Below, piece after piece: positions 1 through 10,626 of a stretch of 64,000 nucleotides of DNA. The DNA comes from Blumeriella jaapii (lineage: Eukaryota; Ascomycota; Leotiomycetes; Helotiales; Drepanopezizaceae). The first letter of the stretch is position 1; each line of letters starts with the position of its first letter. The notes beneath the pieces were generated by a model. The model was not told the DNA's origin and did not search any database. It was given only the letters and a program-made list of their open reading frames with translations. The position numbers and the translations under genes were made by a program. The DNA is taken from assembly GCA_009599575.1 (NCBI GenBank), contig VWND01000067.1, positions 62,001-126,000 on the forward strand, written 5' to 3'.

Positions 1-194
1 AAAACAATAAATTAAATTAAAATTCAGCGATTTATTTAGCATAAAAAAAAAATTCGATAAAATTATTAATAAACAAATTTTTGTATTAAAAAAAAACGAA
101 AAAATTAAAATCACTCGAAAAAAAAACGATTTTAAATTAAAAAAAAAATCAGAAAAAAATTTATAACACCGCAGTTAATTTAGCCGATAAAAAG

Positions 195-640
195 AAATTT
201 TTAGAAAAAATCAGCCTTTTGGCCTTCGTTATAAAAACCCAAAAGTCAAAACGACGAAACTGCTTTTATACGGCTATAAAAGCATTAAAAATAAAAACAA
301 TACTTAAGAAAAATACGACCGCCTTCGCTTTACTCGATAATAAAGCCGAAATTAATTGCATAAACCAAAAAACAGCCGAAGCTAGTAATATTCCGATTAT
401 TATCGATAAACGAATAATTTATATTATCGTTAATAAAAATATTATTAAATTTAATAAAATTGTACGAAATATAAAAGTCGATATTAAAAATATTATTATT
501 TATGGAAACTTTTTAATAATAAAAAAATGCTTTTATTTTATTATTTTTAAAATATTCTGGATTTTAAAAAGTTTCGTCAGTTTTAAATACACCGAAAACG
601 GCCAGATAAAAACCTTTTTTTAAAACTGAAACCGGTTTTT
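195..640 (+). pseudogene. Retropepsin (aspartic protease) domain of EA, decayed
   Basis: The longest open stretch (219-623) reads as the protease of the E-family polyprotein, which would cleave Gag-Pol inside the virus-like particle. The active-site region reads L-L-D-N-K-A-E-I-N-C-I-N, where retropepsins of this type have D-S-G-A-E-V-N-C. The catalytic Asp is kept, but the Ser and Gly of the D-[ST]-G triad are replaced, as G-to-A changes would do. Homologous frames occur at 33019-33360 and 40981-41385. There is no credible start codon; it would be an internal domain of a polyprotein. Sequence 1-194 upstream is the remnant of the Gag-protease linker. Confidence 0.8.
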
Positions 641-2640
641 TTAAAGTTAAATCATCGTCGCCGGCGATAAAATCTTTTTAATCGACGTTTTATCGAAAAA
701 CAAATAGCCGGCTTTGATCTTAAAACAAACGCTAAGCTATAACAAAACCTGAAAAATATTTAACTAAAAGCATTTACGTTATTAATCGAAATAATACCGC
801 GAATAAAATTAGCTAATATTAATATTTTTGGCTATTAATTCGAAAATAAAAATTCCGAAAATTTCGTTTTCGTATTAAATAAACCCGACTTATATATCCT
901 ATCTTTTTGTATTAATATCAGCACTTTTTATAAGCGCAAAACTAATAAAATACGATCCGTAAATCTTAGCGAATCCGATAAAAATATTTCCGGAAAAATA
1001 AACGATTAATTTAAAAAAAATAAAATAACAAAACTATTTTAATTAATTATTAGCGAATTCGAAAGATTTATTATCGGCCGATTTTTTAGCTTATTATTTG
1101 GCAGCCGATTATAAAAAAACGATTTGATAATTTAGCAATCGAAATCTAATTTTTGCCAAAAAAAAAAGAAATCTTATACGAAATTTTACGCAATCGCGAA
1201 AAGGCTATAATTTTCGATTTTACCGAAATAAGCCAATTCAGCTTTAACGTTACGCTTTATATCGATATCAAAACCGTGTTTTACGAAACCTGGCAAAAAA
1301 AAACCTTTTTAATTTTTAAAACCTTTTAAAATAAAATAATCGAAATGCTAAAAAAACAAATCAAATAAAAAATTTTCGAATTTTGCTACGGCCTATACAA
1401 AAATAAATAGTTTATCGTTGCGAAAAAAAAAAAAAAAATTTACAAACTTATTATCGCAATCGTCGAAATAAACAAAATAACGATACGAAACGCTAACGTG
1501 CCATCCAACGTCGATTAATTTTCGAACGAATTCGCAAAACTAACAATCGCTTTCTTTTTCGACCTGTTTTCCGGCTACGATTATTTAATACTTGACCTAC
1601 GATTTCGAAATATAACGGCAATTTAAATATCAATCGGTTTATTGCGTATAACGAAAATACTTATAAAAACTATTAATTTAATCGCTTAATTCGTAAAAAT
1701 CGTATACAAAATCCTTATAATTTGCATTTTTAATATTGCTTTTTTTTACGTTAACGACGTTAAAATAAAAGGCCTTAAATTATATTATAATAATAAAAAA
1801 ATCTTTTTTAAAATTCGACGTTATATAATAAAATATATTTAAAATATCGACAAAATTATAATTTGTTTCGAAAAAACTAAAGCTATTATTGGCCTTCGAT
1901 TAAAATTTTGCATATCCGAAATAAATATCGTTGGCTATATAATTAATAACGCTGGCCGCTATTTTTAACGAAAAAAAATTAAAAAAATCTGCGAATAAAA
2001 AAGATGTAAAAATATTACCGAAGCCAAAGCTTTTATTAACATTATAATTTATTATCGTAATTAAATTAAAAACCTTTTTTAAAAAGCTGTATTTATTTAC
2101 GCTACGATAAAAAAAAAAATCGATTTCGTTTAAAAAAAAAAGCAAAGCAAAATTATAAAAATTTTTAAAAACGACTTTTTATCGATTTTATCGCTTATAC
2201 GAATCGATTATAATCCAAACGCAAAATCATTTTAACGATCGACGCTAATATTTTCGGTTAAAAAGCTGTATTATAACAAATCGACGAAAACAAAAAACGG
2301 CATTTTTTACGATTCGAAAGCGGCTTATAATTTTTCGCGGAAACACGCTACGATATTATTAAACGAAAATGCCGAAGCGCTTTTAAAATAATAAAAAAAA
2401 TAAAAAACGAATTATACGGCGTATATTTTATTTTAAAAACGAACGCAAAAGTTTTTGTCGATCAATTAAATAAAAAAGCTAATAATTTATTAAAAGTATT
2501 CGTTATTAATTAAATAACTTAGATACGATTTATAAACTTCGAAATTAAATATATTAAAAAAATAATTAATACAACGGCAAACGATTTTTTTAAACGAAAA
2601 CGTTTTTATTTATTTGATTTCGCTAAATAAAACGAACAAA
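641..2640 (+). pseudogene. Reverse transcriptase and RNase H of EA, decayed
   Basis: This is the Pol core that copies element RNA to DNA. Reading through stops, the order is a protease-RT linker, an F-D-F-T-E-I motif near 1215, the block K-I-F-E-F-C-Y-G-L-Y near 1370, the palm motif F-S-G-Y-D-Y-L-T-L-D near 1570, and an active-site box Y-V-N-D at 1747-1758, where a functional enzyme has Y-x-D-D. RNase H follows from about 2215 (C-x-S-A-F-K-type and V-D-Q-L-N blocks). These match the fungal Ty3/Gypsy lineage whose RT continues with G-L-L-R-M-T and T-N-S-V-A-Q-F motifs. The loss of one catalytic Asp is a G-to-A change. Not functional. Confidence 0.85.
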
Positions 2641-3852
2641 ATATCGACGAATAAATTACTAACGAAATCGGTTGTTTTGCTATTTGCGTTTTGAATTTTA
2701 TAAAGCCGAAACTATTCGCGTTGCCATTTCGGCTAGCACCGCGAATAAAAAATATTAATTTTCGAGCCGAAAAAGCATTCGCGTTATTATTTCGGCTAGT
2801 ATCGCGAATGGATTTGACCGAAAACGATCGGAATAAGCCGACTAACGACGAAAATAAACTTTTAATCGATAATTACAAAACCGAAAACTTTTATTTAATC
2901 GTATATTATTTAATTATTTTATTTAAATTATTTAACGTATTAAATTATTAATTTAAATTATTTAAAAACCAGGCTTTTAATTATATTTTAGCCGATAAAA
3001 AGCTATATAAAATAAAAAATAATATATATTAAAAACGCTTAATAATAAATAATAAAGCCGATAAGTTTTAAATTATAAAAAAAACCTACGAAAAATGTTT
3101 TATAAAAAAGCTAAAGCCATTTATTACCGAATCAAAAACGATTTTTAATAAAAAAAATACTTCGAAAATTGCAAAGCTTTCGTTAAAAATTGCATTTTTT
3201 ATTAAAAACGAAAGCTTGGCCGAAAAAAAAACTTATTATATCCGACGTAGTTTTTTGGAATTTAAGAAAAAATTAACTTCGACGTTATACGCGTATTAAT
3301 TACCGATCGCGGTTATACGTGCTTTGTATTCGCTATCGACGATCTGTTTAAATAGTTTGAAAAGCGATTTTTCCGAAACGCTATTTCCGAAATTATAACG
3401 ACTTTTTTTTAAAAAAACGTTATATATCGATACGGTTTATTTAGCAAATTAAACGTCGATAATAAATCCGAAAACAAAAGCGTTATCGAAACTTTTACAA
3501 AAAAATACGAAATCCAGCGTATTTAAATTTTAATTTACAATTCGAAAAACAACGGATCCGTTAAACGAAGCTATAAAAATATTTTCGACGGATTTTTAAA
3601 AGCTATTCGAAAAAGCTATAAGCGTTAATCGCGGAAATTTTCGGAAATGCTTTTTGCTATGCGTATATATATATACGCTTTTATTAAAATAATCCTATTT
3701 TTTATTTAATACGGCAAAAACGCTCGATTGCTTTTGAAAACAAAATAACTTATATAAAGGCTTTATAACGTAATTAAAATAAAAACGAAAGCAAACTTAT
3801 TAGTAATAAGATTTAAACAGCTAAATTACCGCGATATAAATATAAAAAAAAT

Positions 3853-3886
<34 letters not shown>

Positions 3887-4189
3887 GGCTAAAAAAGTTT
3901 AAAATAAAACCAAAATTTTAAAAAAAACGCTAATTAAAAAAAAAACCTAATTTTAATTTACGACGTTCAGCGCGCTATCGACAAATCGGCCGATATTAAA
4001 CTTAATTATAAATGGCTCGGACTTTACGAAATATACGAGGCCGAATTAAATAAAAGCTATTACAAACTTACGAAACTCGATAAAACAAAACTGAAAAAAA
4101 CGTTCGCCGTTAACCGGTTAAAACGATTTTATAAAAAAAACCAGCAAATTTATTTTTTAAACTCTGATTTAAACAGCGACTTCGATTTC
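2641..4189 (+). pseudogene. Integrase of EA, interrupted by EB
   Basis: An RNase H to integrase linker (open at 2691-2951) is followed by remnants of the zinc-binding N-domain, the catalytic core and the C-terminal domain. The core shows a V-D-N-K-S-E-N-K block near 3450 (second catalytic Asp; family form V-D-G-G-P-E-N-K) and an S-V-K-R-S-Y-K block near 3560, where E1 and E2 read S-V-E/K-R with the third acidic residue. The tail has a W-L-G-L-Y-E-I-Y-E-A block and N-R-L-K-R-F-Y near 4110, as in the G-P-Y-x-I...G-N-R-L-K-K-F tail of this lineage. No chromodomain is seen. The frame continues at 22983 after the nested insertion. Confidence 0.8.
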
Positions 4190-4361
4190 TGTGAGAAGAT
4201 AAGACGTCAGTTCGTTGGTCACGTGGTCCGAAAATCACGTTGTTGTCACGTGACATCGGAGCCCGCACATATTATATCTTAGACTTCGCGACATTTCTAA
4301 TTTAGAACCTCGTAATTAATGCAAATCATTTACGAACCTTCTGTTCGTTCGTTTTTTTATA
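4190..4361 (+). repeat. 5' LTR of EB (172 bp)
   Basis: It starts TGTGAGAAG and ends with a decayed TTTATA that matches TTTACA in the 3' copy. It aligns with 10009-10110 joined to 22908-22977. It contains two CACGTG palindromes (in gtcacgtgg near 4219 and gtcacgtgac near 4246), candidate binding sites for bHLH-type regulators. That role is inferred from the motif only. Confidence 0.92.
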
Positions 4362-4643
4362 TATTAATTATCAAAACTTTTTTAACATTTTTATTTCAGC
4401 CTTCGAGCTGAAAAGGCCTGCCAACTCTGTTCTGCCTTTGCGCATATAAAAAATCAATTTTATCGCGATAACAATCTTACGATCTTTTATACGAAACTAC
4501 GAAACGACAATCCTTTTTAATATAAAAAACGACAATCTTTTCTAATATAAGACTTATATTTAAAAAACTTTATTCTGCTTTTGCTTACATTCCGGAACAA
4601 AACATAATTCACGCTTTTTTCTTAACGGGCACCAATACCGAAA
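4362..4643 (+). other. EB leader between 5' LTR and gag
   Basis: This is untranslated leader sequence. No primer-binding site can be read with confidence because the expected TGG-initial site next to the LTR is mutated. A short imperfect inverted repeat (ttcgagctgaaaa) lies near 4400. I see no gene here. Confidence 0.5.
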
Positions 4644-5860
4644 ATGTCGGAACTTTCCAAGTTGTTCGAATCTTTTAATTGCTTTATTTTAAAACATTTT
4701 AAATACTTCGATTAAATCGTCGCCGTTCTAATCGCTAATACGAAAGCTTGCTTTTAAAAAATTTTTAATATTTTCGCTTACGCGATAAAGCAGAACGATA
4801 TAATAATATTATTCAAAGCCAAATTAAATAATTTCGCTTAAAAGCTGAATATTTAAACGATACAATATTAAAAAAAAAAAGTTTTTTAAAAGAAAATAAT
4901 TTAAAATCGCGAAGCCGAATTTGCCAATCTCCGAAAATAAGCTTTTACCAATTAAAATACACCGAATATTTTAAACGCAAAACATCTGCTTTTTCCGACC
5001 CCGATAAATTTATAGGTTCGGATGGCACCGGCAACGTTACGAAGCATTTTACTATTTTTTTTTAAAATATAATTTTAAAATTCCGTTTTAATTAAAACTG
5101 ATATACGACCGAACAAAATCGCATAAATTACTTTTTTTCCCGCTTTTCCGATATAATCAAAAGCGTTTTACAAAAAGGTTTACGTACGAACGACATTTTC
5201 TTTTATTTGACTATTGCAAAAATAATTTAAATTTTTTAATAATCGTTCGATGTTTTTAACTAATAAACAAATGCATTTAAAAAAATTTTATTTTTCAAGC
5301 AAAGTAATTAATTTTTATTTATTTTTCTTTTCATTTGGCTAAAAGTTAAAAATTATATTAAATTTAATAACGAAGCCGCTATCGCTATTCTGCGTAAAGC
5401 TTTTTATTTTAATATAATCATTCGTTTGTTTTATACGAATTTTTCCGATTTAAAAACCGATTTTATTAGTTTTTGCGCCTAAATACGCGAAACCGATACC
5501 GTTTTTCGATATTTAAATTTTAATTATTACAAAACCGAAAGCCGTAATACGAAAATCACGTTTTTTGCTTTTATATTTAAAACTATTATTACGACTATTA
5601 TTTAAAACGATTTTATAAATCTCAGCGCTATTTAAACCAAAGCAATTATATAAACCGCAGCCGATATAATTAAAAACAGACGTTTAATAAATAATGCCGA
5701 GAAATTAGCGCGCCGAATTTACTTTTTTGCTAATAACTTTTGCTTATAATATGCCAGCGATAAACACCGCGCTGCTGATTACTCCGATTCCTTTTAGATT
5801 AAAAAAGCTAAAGCCGAAGCAAAAAAGTCGGAAAACTAACTGTTTTTAATAATTGTTATT
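4644..5860 (+). pseudogene. Gag polyprotein of EB, decayed
   Basis: This would be the structural particle protein. An ATG at 4644 opens a frame reading M-S-E-L-S-K-L-F-E-S before the first stop. Further on there is an F-x-D-P-D-K-F-I-G-S-D-G block near 5000, typical of the start of a retrotransposon Gag core. Near the end, 5741-5782 reads C-x2-Y-x4-H-x4-Y. This is a CCHC zinc knuckle with its second and fourth cysteines changed to Tyr (TGT to TAT), an expected G-to-A outcome, and would have been the RNA-binding nucleocapsid motif. Stops and frame changes are numerous. Confidence 0.75.
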
Positions 5861-5889
5861 ATTAAAAACTTTTAAAAAATAAATTAAAA

Positions 5890-6300
5890 TTATTTGTTTT
5901 AAACGGCGTTCCGAAATTATATTTAATATTATTTTATATTATAACTATTAATAATACATATATCAAAATCTATTTTTTAAACGATTCCGGAGCTACCGAT
6001 AATTTTATTAATCATTTTTTCGTATAATATTACGAATTAACTTTTGTTTTATTTACCAACCCACGTAAATTTACCGTAGTTAACGAACGCTTTTTTATTT
6101 ACGGCGATATTATTTATCAAATTTCTTTTTAAATTAATACCGCCGGCTATACCGAATTAGTTATAGCTTTTATTATAATACTAGGAAAATACGATTTTAT
6201 TTTAAAAAAACCCTGGCTTCGAATACACAACTTTTATATTAACTGGACCACGAACACCTTTTGTTTCAATTTAAATTTCTGCCGTACGAATTATTTATTT
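5890..6300 (+). pseudogene. Retropepsin domain of EB
   Basis: The catalytic motif D-S-G-A-T is intact at 5983-5997, followed by N-F-I-N-H. Near 6180-6245 is the second conserved block I-L-G-K-Y-D-F-I-L-K-K-P-W-L-R, then H-N-F-Y-I-N-W, the usual form of Ty3/Gypsy proteases (I-L-G-x-P-W-L...D-W). It would mature the Gag-Pol polyprotein. Several stops interrupt the frame. This is the best-preserved protease active site in the window. Confidence 0.82.
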
Positions 6301-6479
6301 TAACGCATTTATTAATTAGCCGTTTCAGGCTTAATTTAAAAACGCTATTTTTACAAAACCGTTGTTTTACCAGCTACACTTCGTCGTACAAAAGCAGTTG
6401 TATTTATTATCTTGGCTTTTTAATTAAAAATCGAGGTATTTTTAACCTTTTTATACGAAATTAATTAACAATTATATAA

Positions 6480-7960
6480 ATTAAGCGCTTTAACCGACGA
6501 ATTTTCTTTTATTATATTATTTGAAATCGATTAATTGCAAAAAAATAAGTTTTTTTAAATTGTACGATAACAACTTTCAGCCGAATTCTATTTTACTAAA
6601 GCTTTATTAAAAAATATTCGTTTGGCTTTTTAAATCAAACCGCTAATCGATTTTCGAATAAAACTTCTTTTTTATTATTATTATTATTTAGCCGCTTTTG
6701 ATCTTATCGAAGCTAATAAACTTATATTTTATAAAAAAAGCGTTGATTATACGATAAAACTTCGATTTAAAATAATACTTCTATACGGCCCTTTGTATAA
6801 TATATTAATCGACGAATTTCAAATCTTACGCAAATTTTTTAAAAAAAACCTAAAAAAAGGTTGAATCCGAGCGAGCTTTTTCTTCGCAGCCTTTTTAATT
6901 CTATTCGCGAAAAAACCAGAAAAAAAACTACGATTTTACGTCGATTACAAAGCTTTTAACGCTATTATAATTAAAAACCGATATTTTTTACTATTGGTTT
7001 AAAAAACGCTTTTACAATTAAGCAAAGCTAAATATTATATTAAATTCGACGTTTTCGCCGCTTTTAATAAAATTCGAATAAAAAAAGGCTATAAATAACT
7101 TATTGTATTTAATACGAAATATGGTCTGTTCGAGTTTTTGGTTATATTTTTCGAATTATGCAACGCCTTCGCTACGTTTCAATCCCGTATAAACGATATT
7201 TTATAACTTTATTTAAATATCTTTTGCATAATTTATATAAACGATATTTTAATTTATTTAAACGATTTTTAAAAATATAAAAAATACGTTAATTTTATTT
7301 TTCAAGCTTTTTTGACGCGGGCCTGCAATTAAATATAAAAAAATGCGAATTCGAAATTTAAAAAGTCGTTTATTTTGAAATAATTATTTTTATTATTAAA
7401 ATCAAAATGAATTTTAAAAAGCTCGAAGCGATTACGGGCTGAAATTTTTTTTCCAACGTTAAAAACGTATAAACGTTTTTAGATTTTGCGAATTTTTATC
7501 GACGATTTATTAAAAGTTTTTTTAGAATCGTTATTTTTTTGATAAATTTAACGAAGAAAAATACTAAATAAAATTTTAACAACGATTATATAAAAGCTTT
7601 CGAATTTTTTAAATTAGCTTTTACGATTGCATCTACGTTATTTTATTTTAATTTTAATAAAAAGATATTTGTTGAAACTAACGCTTTTAATTACGTTTTT
7701 TTAAAAAAAAAATTTCAGAAAAACGATGCAAAAGTATTTTATCCAATCGTTTTTATATCGAAAAAATTCGATTTTGCCGAATACAATTACGAAATTTATA
7801 ATAAAAAACTTTTCGCTATTATACGTTGCTTCGAAAATTAGCGAGCCGAATTACAAAAAGCTGCCTATTCAATTCGAATATTTATAAACTATCGAAACTT
7901 AAAATATTTTATAACGATTAAGCAATTTAATAAGCGTTAAATACGCTAAAGCGAATTTTT
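6480..7960 (+). pseudogene. Reverse transcriptase and RNase H of EB
   Basis: Readable RT blocks include L-R-F-Y-V-D-Y-K-A-F-N near 6930, K-N-R-Y-F-L-L-L-V near 6975, K-F-D-V-F-A-A-F-N-K-I-R-I near 7045 and Y-G-L-F-E-F-L-V near 7125. The active site at 7234-7245 reads Y-I-N-D instead of Y-x-D-D, so the enzyme is dead. RNase H follows: F-V-E-T-N-A-F near 7670 (usually T-D-A-S), then the Y-P-I-V-F-I-S-K-K-F block near 7740 and Y-N-Y-E-I-Y-N-K-K-L near 7790. The order and motifs are textbook Ty3/Gypsy Pol. Confidence 0.88.
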
Positions 7961-9530
7961 AGCTAGTTTTAATTTTGTAATCACGTTTAAATTTAAAAAA
8001 CAAAATAGCAAATCTGACTTTTTAATCCGACGCTTTTAAAATCTTTCTTAAAATTTTTCAAACGAAAAAATTTAGTTTCAAAACCAAGCTTTTTTTAAAA
8101 AACATTATTTGATCGAAATTTTAACCGCTTTTCCGGCTTCGCTAAAATAATCCAAAGCAAACGACGAAAAGTTTTTACGACTTTTGAATAAATACTATTT
8201 TATTGACAAGTTGTAAATCGCTATTAAAAAAGAAATATTTAAATCAAAAAGTATTTCGAAATTCAAAACGTTACAATTTTTTAAATACGTTATACGCAAT
8301 AACAAATTATACTTTCGAAACCGATTTTACGTTTTCGATACACCGAATTTAAACGTTTTTATTCGTATCTGGCTTTTACAAATAGCCTATGATTTAGTAA
8401 AAACAGGCTATTTTGGCAAAAACAAGTTTTACGAAATTATTAATAAAAATTATTATTAATTATTAATTTCCGAAGATTGCAAAAAATTTATTCGCAATTG
8501 CAACGGCTGCTTTCGTAATACAAGTATTAATCAACGCTATTAAAAATTTTTTAAACTTTTACTTATTTTTTTACGCCGTTGAAATTATATATCGGTCGAT
8601 TTTATAGGCTTTTTTCCAATAAAAAAGCATAAAAATCGAAACAATTTGATTATAATAATAATTTATCGCTTTATTAAAAAACGATATTATACAGTCTGTT
8701 ATATAATTATAAAAGCGACAGATTTAATCAAATTGTTTTACAGAAATATCTGGCGTTTATATAATCTTCTCGATTTTATAGTTTCAGACCGAAGCTTTTT
8801 GTTTGTTTTACAATTCTGAAAAGCTATTAATTACCGTTTCGAAACCAATATTACGTTATTTATCAGCTTTTATTCCGAAACAAACGGCCAAACCGAAAAC
8901 GCGAACGCTTATTTATTTTTTTATTTAAAACAATTCGTCGAATACGTTTAAAAAGATTGGGAAAACTGATTTTTTTTAGCTGAATTCGCAGCGAATAACG
9001 CTGTAAACGCTTTTATCGGAATTTCCTTTTTTTACGCTAATAAAAGCTTTTATTTTCGAATAAGCTTTTTTCTACCTAAGCTTATTTTAGATTTTATTTT
9101 ACGCATTTTGCGAATAGCAAATACGAAAAAAAACGATTTCGCCGATAAAATAAAAAAGTTAAAACTACTTTTACGTACAAATTTGATTTTAGCGTTGGCC
9201 GACCAGAAATATTATTTTAATTAATAACATCAACCAGCTTCTGCTTATAAAATAAAAAATAACGTATTTTTTAACAAACGCAATATAACTTTTACCAAAT
9301 CAATTAAAAAATTAAATAATAAATTCTACGATTTTTACAAAATCGCCGAAATTCTAAGCTTTTATAATTACAAGCTGAAATTACTTTTCGAACAAAAATT
9401 ATTACACCTTGTTTTTTATACCAATTTGCTCAAACCTGCCTACAACGACCCTTTCCTAAAGCAAAAACCCCTTTTTTCCATTTGTTTTTATCGACGCAAA
9501 CGAAAGCTTGCTATAAGTTATAAACGCTAT
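7961..9530 (+). pseudogene. Integrase of EB
   Basis: This would be the DDE integrase inserting the cDNA. The zinc-binding domain leaves C-x2-C as N-C-N-G-C near 8497. The catalytic core shows S-V-D-F-I-G with Asp at 8598-8600, V-S-D-R-S-F with Asp at 8787-8789, and S-E-T-N-G-Q-T-E with Glu at 8895-8897, so all three acidic residues survive although stops interrupt the frame. The C-terminal part continues to a basic linker before the chromodomain. It sits directly after RNase H, as in other Ty3/Gypsy elements. Confidence 0.85.
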
Positions 9531-9539
9531 TTTCGATTC

Positions 9540-10008
9540 CAAACGAAACTTTAATTTTTTTTATTTAATATAATAGCGTGGCTATAACGTCGAAAACCAA
9601 TTTTAAAAATTATTAAAAAACGTTGTTAACGCATATAATTTTATAATTAAATTCGCTATACGTTTTTTTTAAAAACTTTACCCGATTAAAACAAAATTAA
9701 TTAAAGCCAAAATTGCTAACAAAAAACGTGCCAAATCGATAAATAACAAAAACGAACTTTTACTATTAAAAAAGACTTTTACAACCGTTATTAAACATAA
9801 AAAAATTGTTATTAATTTCTTTTTTATTACAAAGGAATCAGTTGTTTTGCTTTCGAAATTAAAAAAGCCTGCCTTTTCTATCACTTTTTTTATTATTCCA
9901 GCTGAATCCCGCATTTGTTTACAGAAACGCTTCGCGAACGAAGCTCGATTTATAGAAGTAGATTCCGACGACGAAGAAATTAAGTAAAAAATAGAAAAAA
10001 AAATCATA
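9540..10008 (+). pseudogene. Chromodomain and C-terminal tail of EB Pol
   Basis: Reading through stops, 9550-9660 gives F-Y-L-I-x-x-R-G-Y-N-V-E-N-Q-F followed by L-L-K-N-V-V-N-A-Y. This fits the second half of a chromodomain (Y-L-V-K-W-x-G-Y...W-E-P...L). In chromoviruses this domain is thought to bind heterochromatin marks and steer integration. A tail of about 110 codons follows, ending next to the 3' LTR; it lacks recognisable motifs. Confidence is moderate because only half of the domain is legible. Confidence 0.65.
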
Positions 10009-10110
10009 TATGAAGGGATAAAACGTCAGTTCGTTGGTCACGTGGTCCGAAGGTCACGTTGTTATCACGTGACATCGGAGCCCGCACACATTGTATCTTA
10101 AACTTCGCGA
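10009..10110 (+). repeat. 3' LTR of EB, first segment
   Basis: This matches the first about 100 bp of the EB 5' LTR, including both CACGTG motifs. It stops at the TSD cgcga (10106-10110), where EC is inserted. The remainder is at 22908-22977. Confidence 0.92.
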
Positions 10111-10145
10111 TGTGACGATTCACTCTGTTGCCACCTCTCGTGTCA

Positions 10146-10204
10146 CCCCAGCAACTACGTATAGCTGCAAGCTCCCCAGCAACTACGTATAGCTGCAAGC
10201 TCCC
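10146..10204 (+). repeat. 28-bp direct tandem repeat in EC 5' LTR
   Basis: Two perfect adjacent copies of a 28-bp unit containing gcaactacgtatagctgcaa occur upstream of the TATA box. The same pair is present in the 3' LTR at 22644-22702, so the duplication predates insertion. Tandem units upstream of a promoter are a common enhancer-like layout; the function is inferred. Confidence 0.9.
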
Positions 10205-10246
10205 TGGTCTCCTGGTGGGTCTCCCCATTAATTATGGAAATTATCA

Positions 10247-10257
10247 TATATATAAGG
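10247..10257 (+). promoter_or_regulatory. Probable TATA box of EC LTR
   Basis: The sequence tatatataagg is followed by a pyrimidine-rich tract (ctctttcccc). It is conserved in the 3' LTR at 22745-22755. The position in mid-LTR fits the U3/R boundary expected for an LTR promoter. Confidence 0.55.
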
Positions 10258-10527
10258 CTCTTTCCCCTTAGCAACCTCTGCCTTCTGCAGTTATTAATTC
10301 TAAATAAATATTTTTGTTACAAAACCAAAAGCTCGTTTTATATTATATAAACACGGCGACCAGTTGACTGATCTCCCAGCCCTTCGACTAATTAAATCGT
10401 TATATTATTAATAACTTTTTTTTTACGCTGGCGACGGCGTAAATTATCTCTTCCTTCGAATTCCTTACGGGTCACACCAAAATGATCGACCGGTCGTAAA
10501 AAGGCTTATTTCCGCATTTCGCGAAAA

Positions 10528-10590
10528 ATGGCTCCTGTTCAACGATCCCCCTTTTAACAAAAGCTTTTCAGCTTCTGCTACTACACCTCA
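10528..10590 (+). pseudogene. Gag start of EC, split by LINE1
   Basis: An ATG at 10528 opens M-A-P-V-Q-R-S-P-F, then a stop in place of Gln. The frame is cut at 10590 by the LINE1 insertion, whose duplicated target ctactacacctca occupies 10578-10590 and 16906-16918. Sequence 10405-10527 before it is the untranslated leader. Confidence 0.7.
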
Positions 10591-10626
10591 CGGCACATCC
10601 TTCACAACATACACGGATTCTACTTT

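Larger units (their letters stand above)
1..4189 (+). mobile_element. E-family Gypsy element EA, left part (5' end outside window)
   Basis: This is the left visible part of a Ty3/Gypsy LTR retrotransposon, from just upstream of its protease to the integrase C-terminus. The same sequence, differing by C/T and G/A transitions, recurs at about 32810-37000 (E1) and 40780-44960 (E2), and in part at 27262-29953 (E0). It breaks off at 4189 within a serine/aspartate-rich stretch and resumes at 22983 after the EB insertion, which is bracketed by atttc (4185-4189 and 22978-22982). Its 5' LTR and gag must lie left of the window. Coding capacity is destroyed by dense TAA/TAG stops. Seen: repeats and TSD. 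Family knowledge: domain order. Confident call. Confidence 0.9.
4190..10110 (+). mobile_element. Chromodomain Gypsy element EB (main part)
   Basis: This is a Ty3/Gypsy element of about 6.0 kb inserted in EA with a 5-bp TSD atttc. The 5' LTR is 4190-4361. The 3' LTR begins at 10009, is broken at 10110 by EC, and resumes at 22908-22977. The interior carries gag with a zinc knuckle, protease, RT/RNase H, integrase and a C-terminal chromodomain, all on the plus strand and full of TAA/TAG stops. It is unrelated in sequence to the E family. The interior is very AT-rich, but the LTRs keep many CpA/TpG dinucleotides. Confidence 0.92.
10111..10404 (+). repeat. 5' LTR of EC (294 bp)
   Basis: It aligns over its full length with 22609-22902; the differences seen are mainly C/T and G/A. 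It carries a TATA-like box, a 28-bp tandem duplication and, near its 3' end, a ggcgaccagttg motif. Short antisense ORFs across this LTR are repeat artefacts, not genes. Confidence 0.95.

Noticed and set aside
10004..10228. Minus-strand ORF across the EC LTR, nearly repeated at 22544-22729
   Set aside because: It lies antisense in an LTR, occurs once per LTR copy and its shared peptide comes from the 28-bp tandem repeat; there is no independent gene signal.
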